Origin: Thaumasiovibrio sp043421945
Lineage (GTDB): Bacteria > Pseudomonadota > Gammaproteobacteria > Enterobacterales > Vibrionaceae
Reading direction: 5' to 3'
DNA length: 16,361 nt
Assembly (NCBI GenBank): GCA_043421945.1
Contig: JBHOGO010000092.1
Span: forward strand, 1 to 16,361
Shown: positions 6,203 through 15,193 of the stretch, one piece after another
Layout: each line of letters begins with the position of its first letter
How positions within the stretch are numbered: position 1 is the first letter of the stretch
The notes under the pieces: model-generated
What the model was told of the DNA's origin: nothing
What the model saw: only the letters and a program-made list of their open reading frames with translations
Databases searched by the model: none
Made by a program: the position numbers and the translations under genes

Positions 6203-7081
6203 ATGGGCAATAAGCAGCGGTTACTAAAGAATTTGCACACCTTCAACATTGCAGCCAAAACATTAAGCTTTACAGAAACGGCACAGGAGCTGCATCTCAC
6301 ACAAGGGGCTGTAAGTCATCGAATAAAGCTCTTAGAACAAGAGTTGGGGTTTAATTTATTTATACGTGGGACGAGATTACTAGAGCTGACTGAAGAGGGG
6401 CATCGATTTCAAACAACTCTCTCTAAGTCCCTTAACGCCATTTTCTCGGAGATCGACGAAATAGCCACAACCGATCTACAAGGGGAAATATCGATTGCAA
6501 CATCACCCGCGCTCGCTAGCAGCTGGCTATTACCAAGGCTCCCCGACTTTAAAAGTAAGTATCCGCGATTCAATTTAAATATTTTCGCACAAGAAAAGCA
6601 GGAGCCATTTCACCAAAACAATATTGAAGTCGCGATATTTTACGACTCAAGTAATTTTAAAGATGTTTACCGAAGGCGACTCTTTGGTGAAAAGTATCTC
6701 CCCGTTTGCACGCCTCAATATGCCAAAAAACATAAAATATTTGATACCGGTCTTCAATCACTTCAACACATCAACTTTATCCACGCACTAGAGTCTAATG
6801 TCTGGGAAAGATGGGTGTCACACATGAATTTAGGCGTCGATATTTTCCAGCAGTTTTACTGTGTTAGTCATCGGAACATGAGCATTACTGCTGCGCTTGA
6901 AGGGCTGGGGGTAGCAATAATTCGCTATCAATACATAAAATCTTATATTGAGTCTGGTGAGCTGATCATCGCTTACCCTGAGATGAGGTCTGATCTTAGT
7001 TATGACTTAATTTGCCCCTTAGGCACTGAAAATCGCCCTAAAATCCGTACTTTCATTAACTGGATTGAGAGCCAACTTTAG
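6203..7081 (+). CDS. LysR-type transcriptional regulator, DsdC/GcvA-like
   Basis: The 292-residue product has the winged helix-turn-helix of LysR proteins at about residues 12-60 (LHTFNIAAKTLSFTETAQELHLTQGAVSHRI in two parts, HTH about 22-41), a linker helix, and a periplasmic-binding-like effector domain (about 95-290). It resembles DsdC, the D-serine regulator, in the N-terminal half and in the ending FINWIESQL. No dsdX or dsdA gene is nearby. It is divergent from the interrupted permease with 179 bp between them, so it probably regulates that gene as well as itself, by analogy with other LysR/target pairs. The ribosome site is weak (GAG 8 nt before ATG) and a palindrome sits just upstream. 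Its effector is unknown. Confidence 0.88.
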   Translation: MGNKQRLLKNLHTFNIAAKTLSFTETAQELHLTQGAVSHRIKLLEQELGFNLFIRGTRLLELTEEGHRFQTTLSKSLNAIFSEIDEIATTDLQGEISIATSPALASSWLLPRLPDFKSKYPRFNLNIFAQEKQEPFHQNNIEVAIFYDSSNFKDVYRRRLFGEKYLPVCTPQYAKKHKIFDTGLQSLQHINFIHALESNVWERWVSHMNLGVDIFQQFYCVSHRNMSITAALEGLGVAIIRYQYIKSYIESGELIIAYPEMRSDLSYDLICPLGTENRPKIRTFINWIESQL

Positions 7082-7150
7082 GCACTCAACTGACCTTCAA
7101 AAAAGTACGAGTTCACGACACAAAAGAAGTGCTTTTTGTTTAAGCGGCCG

Positions 7151-7900
7151 TTATTCGAGCACCCCTGCCACCGTTTGCACCGGCTGGCTATCTGTTCCTT
7201 GCGTTAACCACACGGCAACAGCATCAGCGTTGAGGGGGACGGAGACATTATCAAATTGCCAGTGAGTGTCCGCATTTAACTGATACTTATTCAGCACAAC
7301 AAAATCATGCTCTAAGTCACGACCGCGGTTTTCCCCTGCTTGCACTTGCGTGTGCTCATCCATGGCAAGCAAGACCAAATGTGCGGTGTACTGCCCTTGC
7401 TTATCATAGTGGAGTGTAAAGCGGCTATCATCACGTTTAAGCGATAACTTGCCACCTTCTATAGGTGATTGGGTCGGTAAGTTCTTCCGCTGAAAAAAGC
7501 CACGCCATTCTTGTCCATCCACGACGAAACCAGGCGTATAGACTGAGCCAATGTTGCCATACGCACGATACAAGCGCTGGCGCTGGCTGTAAGAGGGGTG
7601 AGCAAATTTATCTTTCCAACCTAAGCGATCCCAATAATCCACATGAAAGGCGACAGGAATAACGCCCTCCCAAAGTTCGGGGGAAGATTGTAGCTGGCTT
7701 AGGTATCGGTCGGCAGGTGGACAACTCGAGCACCCTTCAGAAGTAAATAACTCTACCAGCTGGGCTGGGGGGCCTTGATGTTCCCATGTCTGTGCAGCAA
7801 GGGGGGAAGAGAGCAACATAGCCACAGCACTTCCCGCTTTAATAGGGCGCATCTTCAATGAGTGAGAAGCACCGAATGAATGAAAGGGACAGAACGTCAT
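7151..7900 (-). CDS. DUF1223 family exported thioredoxin-like protein
   Basis: The 249-residue product carries the DUF1223 signature VELFTSEGCSSCPPADRYL with C57-S-S-C60, followed by HVDYWDRLGWKD and YTPGFVVDGQEWRG. The CxxC at the start of a thioredoxin-like fold suggests a redox role, but the family has no settled function. A signal peptide is visible (MRPIKAGSAVAMLLSSPLAA-Q), so the protein is expected outside the cytoplasm. The upstream ATG at 7900 is chosen because GAGG lies 8 nt before it. An internal ATG (residue 17) would give a more usual signal length. It is convergent with the LysR-type gene, 69 bp apart. Confidence 0.85.
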   Translation of the reverse strand: MTFCPFHSFGASHSLKMRPIKAGSAVAMLLSSPLAAQTWEHQGPPAQLVELFTSEGCSSCPPADRYLSQLQSSPELWEGVIPVAFHVDYWDRLGWKDKFAHPSYSQRQRLYRAYGNIGSVYTPGFVVDGQEWRGFFQRKNLPTQSPIEGGKLSLKRDDSRFTLHYDKQGQYTAHLVLLAMDEHTQVQAGENRGRDLEHDFVVLNKYQLNADTHWQFDNVSVPLNADAVAVWLTQGTDSQPVQTVAGVLE

Positions 7901-7970
7901 ACCATAGCCTCGTGATCAACCCTGCTCAATAAGACCTACCGCCTCGCCATTTCTTTCAGTCACGCCTCTC

Positions 7971-8015
7971 TATCAAAGTACCTCTTATCAAAATACCTCT
8001 TATCGAAATGCCTTG
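7971..8015. repeat. Three 15-bp tandem repeats
   Basis: TATCAAAGTACCTCT (7971-7985), TATCAAAATACCTCT (7986-8000) and TATCGAAATGCCTTG (8001-8015) follow one another. The first two differ at one base and the third is degenerate. They lie upstream of the DUF1223 gene. Confidence 0.7.
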
Positions 8016-8030
8016 ACCAACCCAGCCGAT

Positions 8031-8071
8031 TTCTAGCCAATACAAAGTGTATTGAAGCACATTGGCTAGAA
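8031..8071. other. 11-bp inverted repeat between the peptidase and DUF1223 genes
   Basis: TTCTAGCCAAT (8031-8041) and ATTGGCTAGAA (8061-8071) are exact complements separated by 19 nt, which themselves contain AATAC/GTATT arms. No T-run follows on either strand. It lies 50 nt past the peptidase stop, so it may mark the transcript end or be a regulatory dyad. Confidence 0.5.
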
Positions 8072-8121
8072 GAGAGACTCAACACGTTCTCAATATATCT
8101 TTACTCGATTTATCCCAGCTT

Positions 8122-9969
8122 TTAGCAACCGTACACTTTGGCAATGTAAGCTTCAAACTGCTCACAGAGCGCATCATCAGACTGAGTATTATCAGCCAAT
8201 GTTTCACTACCATCGACAACTTGAATCGTTGCATTCAGTGAAGAGATAGGCGTACGCTGACGAGCAGAAAGCGCGCTGATTTTCTGTTGCTCTTCCTCCC
8301 AAGCTTGCGCAGGGGTCAGGTTACACGCATCTGCGAGGTACTTGGCATTAAAGCCTTCCCCTGTCAGCGCTTTAATCGTCTCATTGTGAGAAACACTGTT
8401 GCCTGCATGCCAATAGTGCTTAGCCAGTAAAGGGCCAATCTCTGGGTTATCGGTTAGGTATCCAAACTTATCCGTAAAGTAAGCGCGGGTCTGATAGACC
8501 GCCATATGAGCGAGCAAGTAACCTTGATAAGCGCAAGCGGCTTCATCAGATAGCAGATGCGGTATCGACAAAAGTGGCCGCGGCCCACACGCTAACCCAA
8601 GAATGCGCAGTTCAGTGTCTCGAGCCAATTGCGTCACCGCGTCGGGAGTCAGCGCATCATCATTCAGTTGATAAAGCGCACGCTCAAAGTAAGGCACCAC
8701 AAGAATACTGCGTTCGATATACGCTTTAAAAGGCTGGCGACTGTCAATCATGCTCTTAATGATAGAATCCGGTACAGGGTTACCCTCGGCATCATGGGCA
8801 TATAATTTCAGCCAGTCGGCATCCGTTAATAAACTATCGCAAAACATCGATTGTGTCTCAGCATACGCCATCGAGGTCGGCGCAAACTCCTGAGAGAAAC
8901 AAGGAGAATTCATTTTCACATTGGCAAAGTGCGCGGCATGTCCGCCCTCATGAAAGAGGGTATTAATGCCATCATAACCACTGCCGATTTGATCGGGTTT
9001 CGCATTAGAGGTGAAGTTTACCTTTGCAGCAACCCACTCGCCTTTATCCATAAAGGAAGGAATGGGACCATGACAGAATCCGTTCGGGTACTTCCCTTTT
9101 CGGTCGAGTAAATCTAGCGTCAACTCAGCACCAGAGTAATCAATGTTCAAGCGACCAAACGACTCAACCCAACGGCGCAGCGATTTAGAAAATGGCACAT
9201 ACGGGTCAAGCTCGCGCATCACATCGCCTGCAAATGAAAACACAAAGTTATGCCCTGCTAACGCGTCGTCGCCTTTCTCTGCTGCCAAGCCCATCAAGCT
9301 TTTTTGATGGCTCTGTGTTGTTCTCTCCTCAAAGTCATCGAGAATAGTGAACAGCGCCTCAGAGGTCATATGCTCTGTTTTAACAACGGAGTAATCAAAG
9401 TAGTTGTCGTACCCTAACGAGCGCGCAAAAGTATTACGGCGTTTCACTAGTTCCAAAAAGCCGTTACTCAGTAACCACTGCTCCAAATCAAGCAGCGCTT
9501 GGTGTGCCGAGTGACGCACCGCTTCGTTATCACTTGTGCGAATGAGTGACCCCATAACGGGTAGCGACCCTTCTTGCTGGTCACCACTCTCATCACAATA
9601 GGTCATCACATGGTTTTGTTTTTTCTCAAACAATGCAGCTTCAAACTGAATTAAGTCGTTCTTCAATGCCTGAGCCGATTCTGATTCAATCGCATGGGAT
9701 TCAAACATTGCGAGCCAACCTTGAAGACCAACCTTGGTGCTCTGTTTTTCATCGATATCCTCGATATTTTCAGCGGCAGACAACTGGGCTTTGATGGCCT
9801 CTATCTTCGATGCATCGCTTAAAAATTGCGTCCACTCAGTTTGCGCTTTTGTTGATCCTTCATGGTCATCACTGATCCCCATGTAAGTGTCCCAAAAGAA
9901 GTCTTCCTTAACACGGTGGATAGTCAGGTATTGTTGATTCAGCTCGTTGAGGTATGCAGTCGCCGTCAT
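8122..9969 (-). CDS. M3-family oligoendopeptidase (PepF-like)
   Basis: The 615-residue cytoplasmic zinc peptidase would cut short peptides inside the cell. The zinc site is H340-E341-G-G-H344 in NTLFHEGGHAAHFA. The third ligand is probably E371 in AYAETQS, 27 residues further on, which is the M3 arrangement. Upstream, the substrate-cleft segment with GFCHGPIPSF and the region SFGRLNIDYSG match M3 proteins. There is no signal peptide. Length fits the PepF branch (about 600). It stands alone on the minus strand, and its promoter region is shared divergently with the lipoate-ligase-like gene (155 bp). The exact subfamily and preferred peptide length cannot be read from sequence. Confidence 0.9.
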   Translation of the reverse strand: MTATAYLNELNQQYLTIHRVKEDFFWDTYMGISDDHEGSTKAQTEWTQFLSDASKIEAIKAQLSAAENIEDIDEKQSTKVGLQGWLAMFESHAIESESAQALKNDLIQFEAALFEKKQNHVMTYCDESGDQQEGSLPVMGSLIRTSDNEAVRHSAHQALLDLEQWLLSNGFLELVKRRNTFARSLGYDNYFDYSVVKTEHMTSEALFTILDDFEERTTQSHQKSLMGLAAEKGDDALAGHNFVFSFAGDVMRELDPYVPFSKSLRRWVESFGRLNIDYSGAELTLDLLDRKGKYPNGFCHGPIPSFMDKGEWVAAKVNFTSNAKPDQIGSGYDGINTLFHEGGHAAHFANVKMNSPCFSQEFAPTSMAYAETQSMFCDSLLTDADWLKLYAHDAEGNPVPDSIIKSMIDSRQPFKAYIERSILVVPYFERALYQLNDDALTPDAVTQLARDTELRILGLACGPRPLLSIPHLLSDEAACAYQGYLLAHMAVYQTRAYFTDKFGYLTDNPEIGPLLAKHYWHAGNSVSHNETIKALTGEGFNAKYLADACNLTPAQAWEEEQQKISALSARQRTPISSLNATIQVVDGSETLADNTQSDDALCEQFEAYIAKVYGC

Positions 9970-10124
9970 TTTCGTCCTTCAAAATGGTCACAGGGGATAA
10001 AAGGATTATGACACGTTTACTCGACCAGTACGAAGCCACTCGAACTGTGTCAATGTAGCGTATCATCAATACTGAGGTTGAATATTCCAGTTAGTCACTC
10101 ACCACTCCCCAAGAAGGAGCTGCA

Positions 10125-10829
10125 ATGCCATTAAAAAACAGGCTCGTTCGGTACACTCAATGCCATGTGGCTGACGTGTTCGAAAAAGAACACTCCCTTC
10201 TCAAGCAGGTACAGAGCGAGGCGCTGTCGCAAGCCCTGCTGCTATGGCAAGCAAAAACACCAACACTCGTCCTCCCTGCGGGTAATAAGTGGCCGACAAC
10301 GCCCACTCTCTCTAAAGGACTCGAAGCAATAGGTTGGGAATTAGTGTCTAGGAAGACCGGTGGGGCACCAGTGCCTCAGCTGCCGGGCATTATTAACGTT
10401 TCGCATATATACCATTGGGATGAAACCTCTCCGTACGATATTCATCTCGCCTATCAACGCTTTTGCCTCGCGCTTACCCACTTCCTTGCGTCATTTGGGC
10501 TGAAAGCTGAAATACATGCAACCCCAAACTCATACTGCGATGGCGACTACAACCTCAATATCAATGACAAAAAGATCGTCGGGACTGCGCAGAGAGTGCT
10601 TTTAAAAAAGTGTGGTGGAAAAGTCGTATTGGCGCAAGCCTGTATCATCATCGACACCATGATAGATACGCTCGTCGCCCCCGTCATCTACTGCAACCAA
10701 GAGTGTGGCCATAACACCCTTATTGAGGCAAATGCACATACAGCACTGTTTGATCATATTGAGACACGTCCAAACTCAGATGCCCTTTTTCAAGCTCTCA
10801 CAAACTCTTTTTTAAAGACGCAGAAATGA
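10125..10829 (+). CDS. Lipoate-protein ligase A-like protein
   Basis: The 234-residue product has the biotin/lipoate ligase fold signatures: LVLPAGNKWP near 48-57, SRKTGGAPVPQLPGIINVS (75-93), which replaces the usual RRxGGG.V.H.pG.lN, and SYCDGDYNLNINDKKIVGTAQR (136-157, in two pieces), with K150 as the lysine that contacts the lipoyl or octanoyl adenylate. It probably transfers lipoate or octanoate to an acceptor protein. Length is shorter than E. coli LplA (338), lacking the C-terminal accessory domain. AAGGAG lies 5 nt before the ATG. The usual RR and final G of the loop are changed (RK, GGA), so substrate or activity may differ. Family assignment is good; the substrate is inferred. Confidence 0.78.
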   Translation: MPLKNRLVRYTQCHVADVFEKEHSLLKQVQSEALSQALLLWQAKTPTLVLPAGNKWPTTPTLSKGLEAIGWELVSRKTGGAPVPQLPGIINVSHIYHWDETSPYDIHLAYQRFCLALTHFLASFGLKAEIHATPNSYCDGDYNLNINDKKIVGTAQRVLLKKCGGKVVLAQACIIIDTMIDTLVAPVIYCNQECGHNTLIEANAHTALFDHIETRPNSDALFQALTNSFLKTQK

Positions 10830-10858
10830 AAAAACCGACCTAGATGGACGGTTTTAAT
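10829..10858 (+). terminator. Hairpin terminator after the lipoate-ligase-like gene, possibly bidirectional
   Basis: AAAACCG (10831-10837) pairs with CGGTTTT (10849-10855), with a further CC/GG pair inside after an A-A mismatch. The plus side has a short T-run. The A-rich left flank gives a T-run on the minus strand, so it may also end the convergent chemotaxis gene. Confidence 0.7.
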
Positions 10859-10972
10859 ATTACTAATCGACACAACACTCGCGTATGAAAAAACACCAGT
10901 AACGCAGTGCATCAACACCTAAACCCTAAAGTATCCAGGTAACAAGACCTTAAATACCTAAGTCACGAGTGT

Positions 10973-12400
10973 CTAAGTGCGATATTGGGCAAGAACATCC
11001 CCAAGAGCGCGTGAAGAGTCTGTCAGGTTTTCGACACCAACCAGTGATTTTTGAGCCACTTCTTTGATGGTATTAGACTGTGTGCGAATATCAGAAAGCT
11101 CACTCGCGATATCATTCGCAACGGCACTTTGCTCACTCGCGGATGTGGAAATTTGCACATTCATATCACTAATGTTCTGTGCTGATTCCGCGATAAAGCC
11201 AATATCATCGCCAATGCTCGTAATAATTTCACGGCTGCTTTTCGCTTGCTCTACGGTTTGCTTGGTGATTGTACTAATACTCTTACTTTCATTTTGGAGT
11301 TTTTCAATCATGGTTTGAATTTCAACGGTCGCATCTTGTGTACGGCTCGCTAACGTTCTTACTTCGTCAGCAACCACAGCAAAACCTCGTCCTTGCTCAC
11401 CCGCCCGAGCCGCTTCGATCGCAGCATTCAGTGCCAATAGGTTAGTCTGTTCAGAAATGCCGTTAATCGTCGTCACCACTTCACTAATCTGTGCGGTATT
11501 CTCATTTAACGTACCAGCAGAATCTGAAGCTTGTGAAATTGAATCTGATAGCTGTGCGATTTGCTCAACCGCTTTTTCCACTCGCTGGCGGCTTTCATTA
11601 ACCTGAGCCTGATCTTGCTCAGCTTGGCCACTGGCTTGGTTCGCAATATTCATCACTTCTTGTGCCGATGCCGTCATCTGTTCCATGGCCGTCGCGACAG
11701 AATCAAGAGAGGTATACTGATTATTAATCTGCATCTCACTTTCCTGCATCTCATTAGCAAAAGAGCCGGAGGTTTCACCTAACTGGTTCGAGTTCTCCTT
11801 TACCGTCACAACAAGCTTCGTTAGCGTATCCATCGCTTCATCAAGCGCGCACCCTATCGTGCCGAATTCATCACGCCCAGGGTGAAAACCTAAACGAGAA
11901 CTTAAGTCACCCTCAGAAATTTTTTGGGTCGTCGTATAAAGTACCCACAAAGCACCACCAAGAAAAGTCGCCACCCAATAAACAAACAGTGCGAAGGGAA
12001 GTGTCCATAAGTAGCTAAGCGCAAAGGTGGTTCGCGCATCACTTACCGCCGAACGGTAGTCAGACGAAAAGTTTTCTCTAAGTTGGTAGGTTTTCCCTGA
12101 CGCGTGCCGGGCAGAAACACTGACTTCACCATTATTAAACCGAGACGCTGTCGGTGAAGAGATCACTGATAACCCTTGCCCTTGGATCGTTTCGATATCT
12201 GCCGAGACTAATAAGCCAGAAAGCTTATATTCCGTTGCCATTACCGCCTGAGTTTCAAATTGCTCAAGGCTATTAAAATAACGCCCACCAGCAATAAAGG
12301 TGATCGTTGTTAAGAACAATGCAAAAACAACCCACATTTTGTCGTTGATCGACATTTTGATAAAGAGACGATCAACGGTTCTAAAATCCACTTCTTTCAT
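10973..12400 (-). CDS. Methyl-accepting chemotaxis protein with a small periplasmic domain
   Basis: The 475-residue transducer has TM1 at about 22-38, a periplasmic part of about 90 residues (39-128), TM2 at about 130-155, a HAMP domain (about 156-205) and a cytoplasmic coiled-coil signalling domain to the end. The signalling tip is the invariant segment around 317-351 (EQTNLLALNAAIEAARAGE, then GRGFAVVADEVRTLA), which contacts CheA and CheW. It ends in LAQYRT without an NWETF-type CheR tether, so it would depend on other receptors for methylation. The periplasmic domain is too short for a full Cache domain and I do not recognise its ligand type. AGGA lies 7 nt before the ATG. It is divergent from the cupin gene. 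Confidence 0.94.
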   Translation of the reverse strand: MKEVDFRTVDRLFIKMSINDKMWVVFALFLTTITFIAGGRYFNSLEQFETQAVMATEYKLSGLLVSADIETIQGQGLSVISSPTASRFNNGEVSVSARHASGKTYQLRENFSSDYRSAVSDARTTFALSYLWTLPFALFVYWVATFLGGALWVLYTTTQKISEGDLSSRLGFHPGRDEFGTIGCALDEAMDTLTKLVVTVKENSNQLGETSGSFANEMQESEMQINNQYTSLDSVATAMEQMTASAQEVMNIANQASGQAEQDQAQVNESRQRVEKAVEQIAQLSDSISQASDSAGTLNENTAQISEVVTTINGISEQTNLLALNAAIEAARAGEQGRGFAVVADEVRTLASRTQDATVEIQTMIEKLQNESKSISTITKQTVEQAKSSREIITSIGDDIGFIAESAQNISDMNVQISTSASEQSAVANDIASELSDIRTQSNTIKEVAQKSLVGVENLTDSSRALGDVLAQYRT

Positions 12401-12675
12401 ACCAAAATCCTATATTGGTGATGTTTGTATAAATAGTTAGCCTAAACTATATCAGTCATTAATTAAATCCAATGAAAATATTCTCCGACCACATGAAAAG
12501 TAACACTAAGACATCTGAATAGTAGTATACGATTCTGCATGTATGGAATATCAGACCTCTTTTAACAACAAACAAATATGGCGACTCTACATAAGCTATC
12601 ACTCATCACTGCCCCCTATATCGTCATTAAGAATCTCGTCCATACTTGAAGAGTTAACTATATAAGGCAACTCGC
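12401..12675. promoter_or_regulatory. Divergent intergenic region between chemotaxis and cupin genes
   Basis: This 275-bp AT-rich stretch must hold both promoters. I can point to AAGG 9 nt before the cupin ATG and AGGA before the chemotaxis ATG, but no clear operator, repeat or small frame. Confidence 0.4.
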
Positions 12676-13299
12676 ATGCTGAACATGAACTTTTCACTGC
12701 CGCTCTCCATTAACCTCGATGAACAACCATGGCTGCCAAGCCCTGTAGGCGGAGTAAAGCGTAAACCATTAGAGCGTTCAGCGCCTGAATCTGGGCACAC
12801 TACCAGCGTCGTCGAGTACGTCAAAGGGGCCTCTTTTGCGACGCACTCCCACCCAATAGGCGAAGAGATACTAGTACTTGAAGGCGTCTTCTCTGATGAA
12901 TATGGTGACTACCACGCCGGCACCTACCTTCGCAATGCACCTGGAAGTCACCATTCCCCCTTTAGTACTCAGGGCTGTAAATTATTCGTCAAACTCAACC
13001 AATTCTGCCCCGATGATCACCAAGAAATTCGAACCAACATTACCCCTTCAAGCGATGACACAGCACCACGCTTACTCCATCAATTCGAACAACAATCGAC
13101 ATCTGTCATTTTTGGTCGCGACTCTATCCCTACATTGATCAACTCACCCGATCAAAAAGTGGAAATATTGATCATCGCTGGCCACCTTCGTATTGATGAT
13201 GAAACCTATACAGGCCTTCACTGGCTACGTTTCCCCCAATTAACAGCTCAACTTACCCCATTATCAGAAACGACATACGCTTTACTCAAAGTAGGCTGA
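12676..13299 (+). CDS. ChrR-like cupin domain protein
   Basis: The 207-residue protein carries the cupin seen at the C-terminus of the anti-sigma factor ChrR: W19-x-PSPVGGVKRKPLER, then THSHPIGEEILVLEG, then DEYGDYHAGTYLRNAPGSHHSP. The expected metal ligands are H57, H59, E63 and H93, and all are present. The second half (about 115-207) looks like a second, metal-free cupin unit. In Rhodobacter ChrR this domain senses singlet oxygen and frees sigma-E, but this protein lacks the N-terminal zinc anti-sigma domain and no sigma factor gene is near. It is therefore a stand-alone cupin, and a sensor or enzyme role for an organic hydroperoxide or similar is only inference. Confidence 0.82.
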   Translation: MLNMNFSLPLSINLDEQPWLPSPVGGVKRKPLERSAPESGHTTSVVEYVKGASFATHSHPIGEEILVLEGVFSDEYGDYHAGTYLRNAPGSHHSPFSTQGCKLFVKLNQFCPDDHQEIRTNITPSSDDTAPRLLHQFEQQSTSVIFGRDSIPTLINSPDQKVEILIIAGHLRIDDETYTGLHWLRFPQLTAQLTPLSETTYALLKVG

Positions 13300-13500
13300 T
13301 GACAATAACGCTCTCGACACGCATCATCCTCACAACTAATTTAGAACAACCCACAAACACCAATAACACCAAAAACAAAAAGCAGTCATTAGCACTTAAC
13401 ATAGAGAAAGAAATAGCGCTTTATTCTATAATTTAGTGATAAATACAGACCAATAACATCATAATTGTTCTAGGATAGGAGCTTCCCTTAGGAGGTGAAT

Positions 13501-14607
13501 ATGTCAAATATCAATCAAGATCGTCTAATTAATCATTTTGTTGAACTCGTTAAAATCGACAGTGAGTCGGGTAACGAAAAAGCCATCGCTGAAACACTTG
13601 CTGAGCAGCTGAGTGAATTGGGCTTCAGTGTTCAAAAACTCCCGGTTCCAGAAACACTCTCAAATGGCTTCAATATTTATGCAAAATTAGAAGGCGATCT
13701 TGAAGGCAGTGTCGTCCTTAGCTGCCACATGGATACCGTCACTCCGGGTATCGGTATCGAGCCTGTGATTAATGGCGATATCATCAGCACAGCTGGCGAT
13801 ACAATTCTAGGCGGTGATGATAAGTCTGGTATTGCTGCGATTATGGAAGCCATTCGAAGCCTTAAAGCGGCAGGCAAACCACACCAAACAGTGGAACTTG
13901 CCTTTACCGTGTTCGAAGAAGGTGGTCTACACGGCTCGAAGCAATACGACATGAGTAAGATTGAATCTCAAAACGCAGTCGTTTTTGATTCAGGCGGTGA
14001 AATCGGCACCATCATTACTGTGGCACCTGGTCAGCAAAACATGAAAGTGACCATTACAGGTCGCCCAGCGCACGCTGGCTTAGCGCCTGAAGAAGGTATT
14101 AACGCACTGACTGTGGCAGCAGATGCGATTAGCGCAATGAACCTATCACGTATCGATGAAGAAACGACAGCAAATATTGGTGTGGTTAAAGGCGGTCAAG
14201 CGACGAACATCGTCATGCCTGAACTTTACATCGAAGCAGAAGCACGCTCACTCAATGACGACAAGCTTGCTGCACAAGTCGCGCACATGACAAGTACATT
14301 CGAAGCAGCTGCAGAGAAACACGGTGCAGAAGTTTCAATCAACTCGACACGTGCATACGATGCTTACCGCATTGCTGACAACGACCCGCTCGTTGAAGGT
14401 GTCATGGAAGCCTTCAAAGCAAATGGTATTACACCATTTACGAACTCAACCGGCGGCGGTAGTGATGCAAATATCTTCAATGGCAAGGGTCTAAAGACCA
14501 TTAACTTGTCTACCGGTATGTCAAAAGTGCACACCACGAATGAGTTCATCAAGATCTCAGACATGGTGAAGATTACTGACTTCTTGTATACCTATCTATC
14601 GCGCTAA
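13501..14607 (+). CDS. PepT-like M20 metallopeptidase
   Basis: The 368-residue M20-family dizinc peptidase is of the peptidase T-like type and is expected to trim short peptides in the cytoplasm. All ligands are visible: H76 and D78 in SCHMDTVTPG, bridging D106 in GGDDKSG, catalytic E139 and ligand E140 in FEEGG, D163 in FDSGG, and H344 in SKVHTTNEF. The dimerisation lid contains GRPAHAGLAPEEGINA. I start at ATG 13501 because AGGAGGTG (13490-13497) is a near-perfect Shine-Dalgarno sequence; an in-frame GTG at 13495 lies inside it and is rejected. A strong terminator follows. It is transcribed in the same direction as the cupin gene 200 bp upstream, but the spacing suggests its own promoter. 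Confidence 0.93.
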   Translation: MSNINQDRLINHFVELVKIDSESGNEKAIAETLAEQLSELGFSVQKLPVPETLSNGFNIYAKLEGDLEGSVVLSCHMDTVTPGIGIEPVINGDIISTAGDTILGGDDKSGIAAIMEAIRSLKAAGKPHQTVELAFTVFEEGGLHGSKQYDMSKIESQNAVVFDSGGEIGTIITVAPGQQNMKVTITGRPAHAGLAPEEGINALTVAADAISAMNLSRIDEETTANIGVVKGGQATNIVMPELYIEAEARSLNDDKLAAQVAHMTSTFEAAAEKHGAEVSINSTRAYDAYRIADNDPLVEGVMEAFKANGITPFTNSTGGGSDANIFNGKGLKTINLSTGMSKVHTTNEFIKISDMVKITDFLYTYLSR

Positions 14608-14666
14608 TTTATCCGTTTCGCTATTGCGATATGGAATGCTCCACCTCAAGGTGGTCAGCGATTAAC

Positions 14667-14702
14667 AAAGGCATCGGCGTTCAAACGCCGGTGCCTTTTT
14701 GT
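14667..14702 (+). terminator. Strong rho-independent terminator of the PepT-like gene
   Basis: AAAGGCATCGGCGT (14667-14680) pairs with ACGCCGGTGCCTTT (14685-14698) with one G-T wobble and a 4-nt loop, followed by T-residues to 14700. A smaller hairpin, CCACCT-CA-AGGTGG (14641-14654), precedes it. Confidence 0.92.
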
Positions 14703-14725
14703 TCGTACCCACTTTTGCATGTTCA

Positions 14726-15193
14726 TCATTCAGAAGACGATGCGCTTATATCGACATAACTAATCCAATCAGGATCGTTATTCACGACCTTGTCATTAAC
14801 GTACATCAACAAAGCTAAACAGCTTTTTGCATTCATCCGGTAAGGGTCAAACACTTGGTCGATAGAGAAACGTAAAATCAGTGATTCATGCAAATGATTT
14901 TCTGGCACAAAGCTCATCATCCAGCGTGAAAAAAAACGCTCTGAAATCTCTTCATAATGCAGAAGCATCACATTACTATGACGTTCATCGTTAACGATTT
15001 TATTGTACAGTTCATTCACGCTCTTCCTCGACCCTTCAAGGCACTGAAGAAAAAATTTACGGTTGAAACAGAGCACACCAGTAATATGTTGACGCTCATT
15101 AAATGCTTTAGAGCATGCCAATACGTCTTCAAGATCATGAGGGGAAAAACTGCTCGTTTTTTGACTCGCGTATACCAGTCGAACAAGTTGCAT
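14726..15193 (-). CDS. BLUF-domain blue-light sensor (short, PixD-like)
   Basis: The 155-residue protein is a BLUF domain (1-95), which binds FAD and responds to blue light, plus a 60-residue helical C-terminal tail. The photoactive residues sit at the numbers found in cyanobacterial PixD/Slr1694: Y8 (LVYAS), N32 (SKAFNE), Q50 (FFLQCLEG), and W91 and M93 (FSRWMM). No output domain is present, so signalling must be by protein-protein contact, as in other short BLUF proteins. I start at ATG 15193 because GGAG lies 7 nt before it and it gives the standard MxLVRLVY beginning. A TTG start seven codons earlier is less likely. It is transcribed away from the CI-like repressor gene, with a small membrane ORF between them. 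Confidence 0.9.
   Translation of the reverse strand: MQLVRLVYASQKTSSFSPHDLEDVLACSKAFNERQHITGVLCFNRKFFLQCLEGSRKSVNELYNKIVNDERHSNVMLLHYEEISERFFSRWMMSFVPENHLHESLILRFSIDQVFDPYRMNAKSCLALLMYVNDKVVNNDPDWISYVDISASSSE

Noticed and set aside
8851..9111. Plus-strand 86-codon frame inside the M3 peptidase gene
   Set aside because: Antisense shadow across the zinc-site region of a well-supported gene.
13495..13497. GTG start for the PepT-like peptidase
   Set aside because: It lies inside the Shine-Dalgarno sequence that serves ATG 13501.
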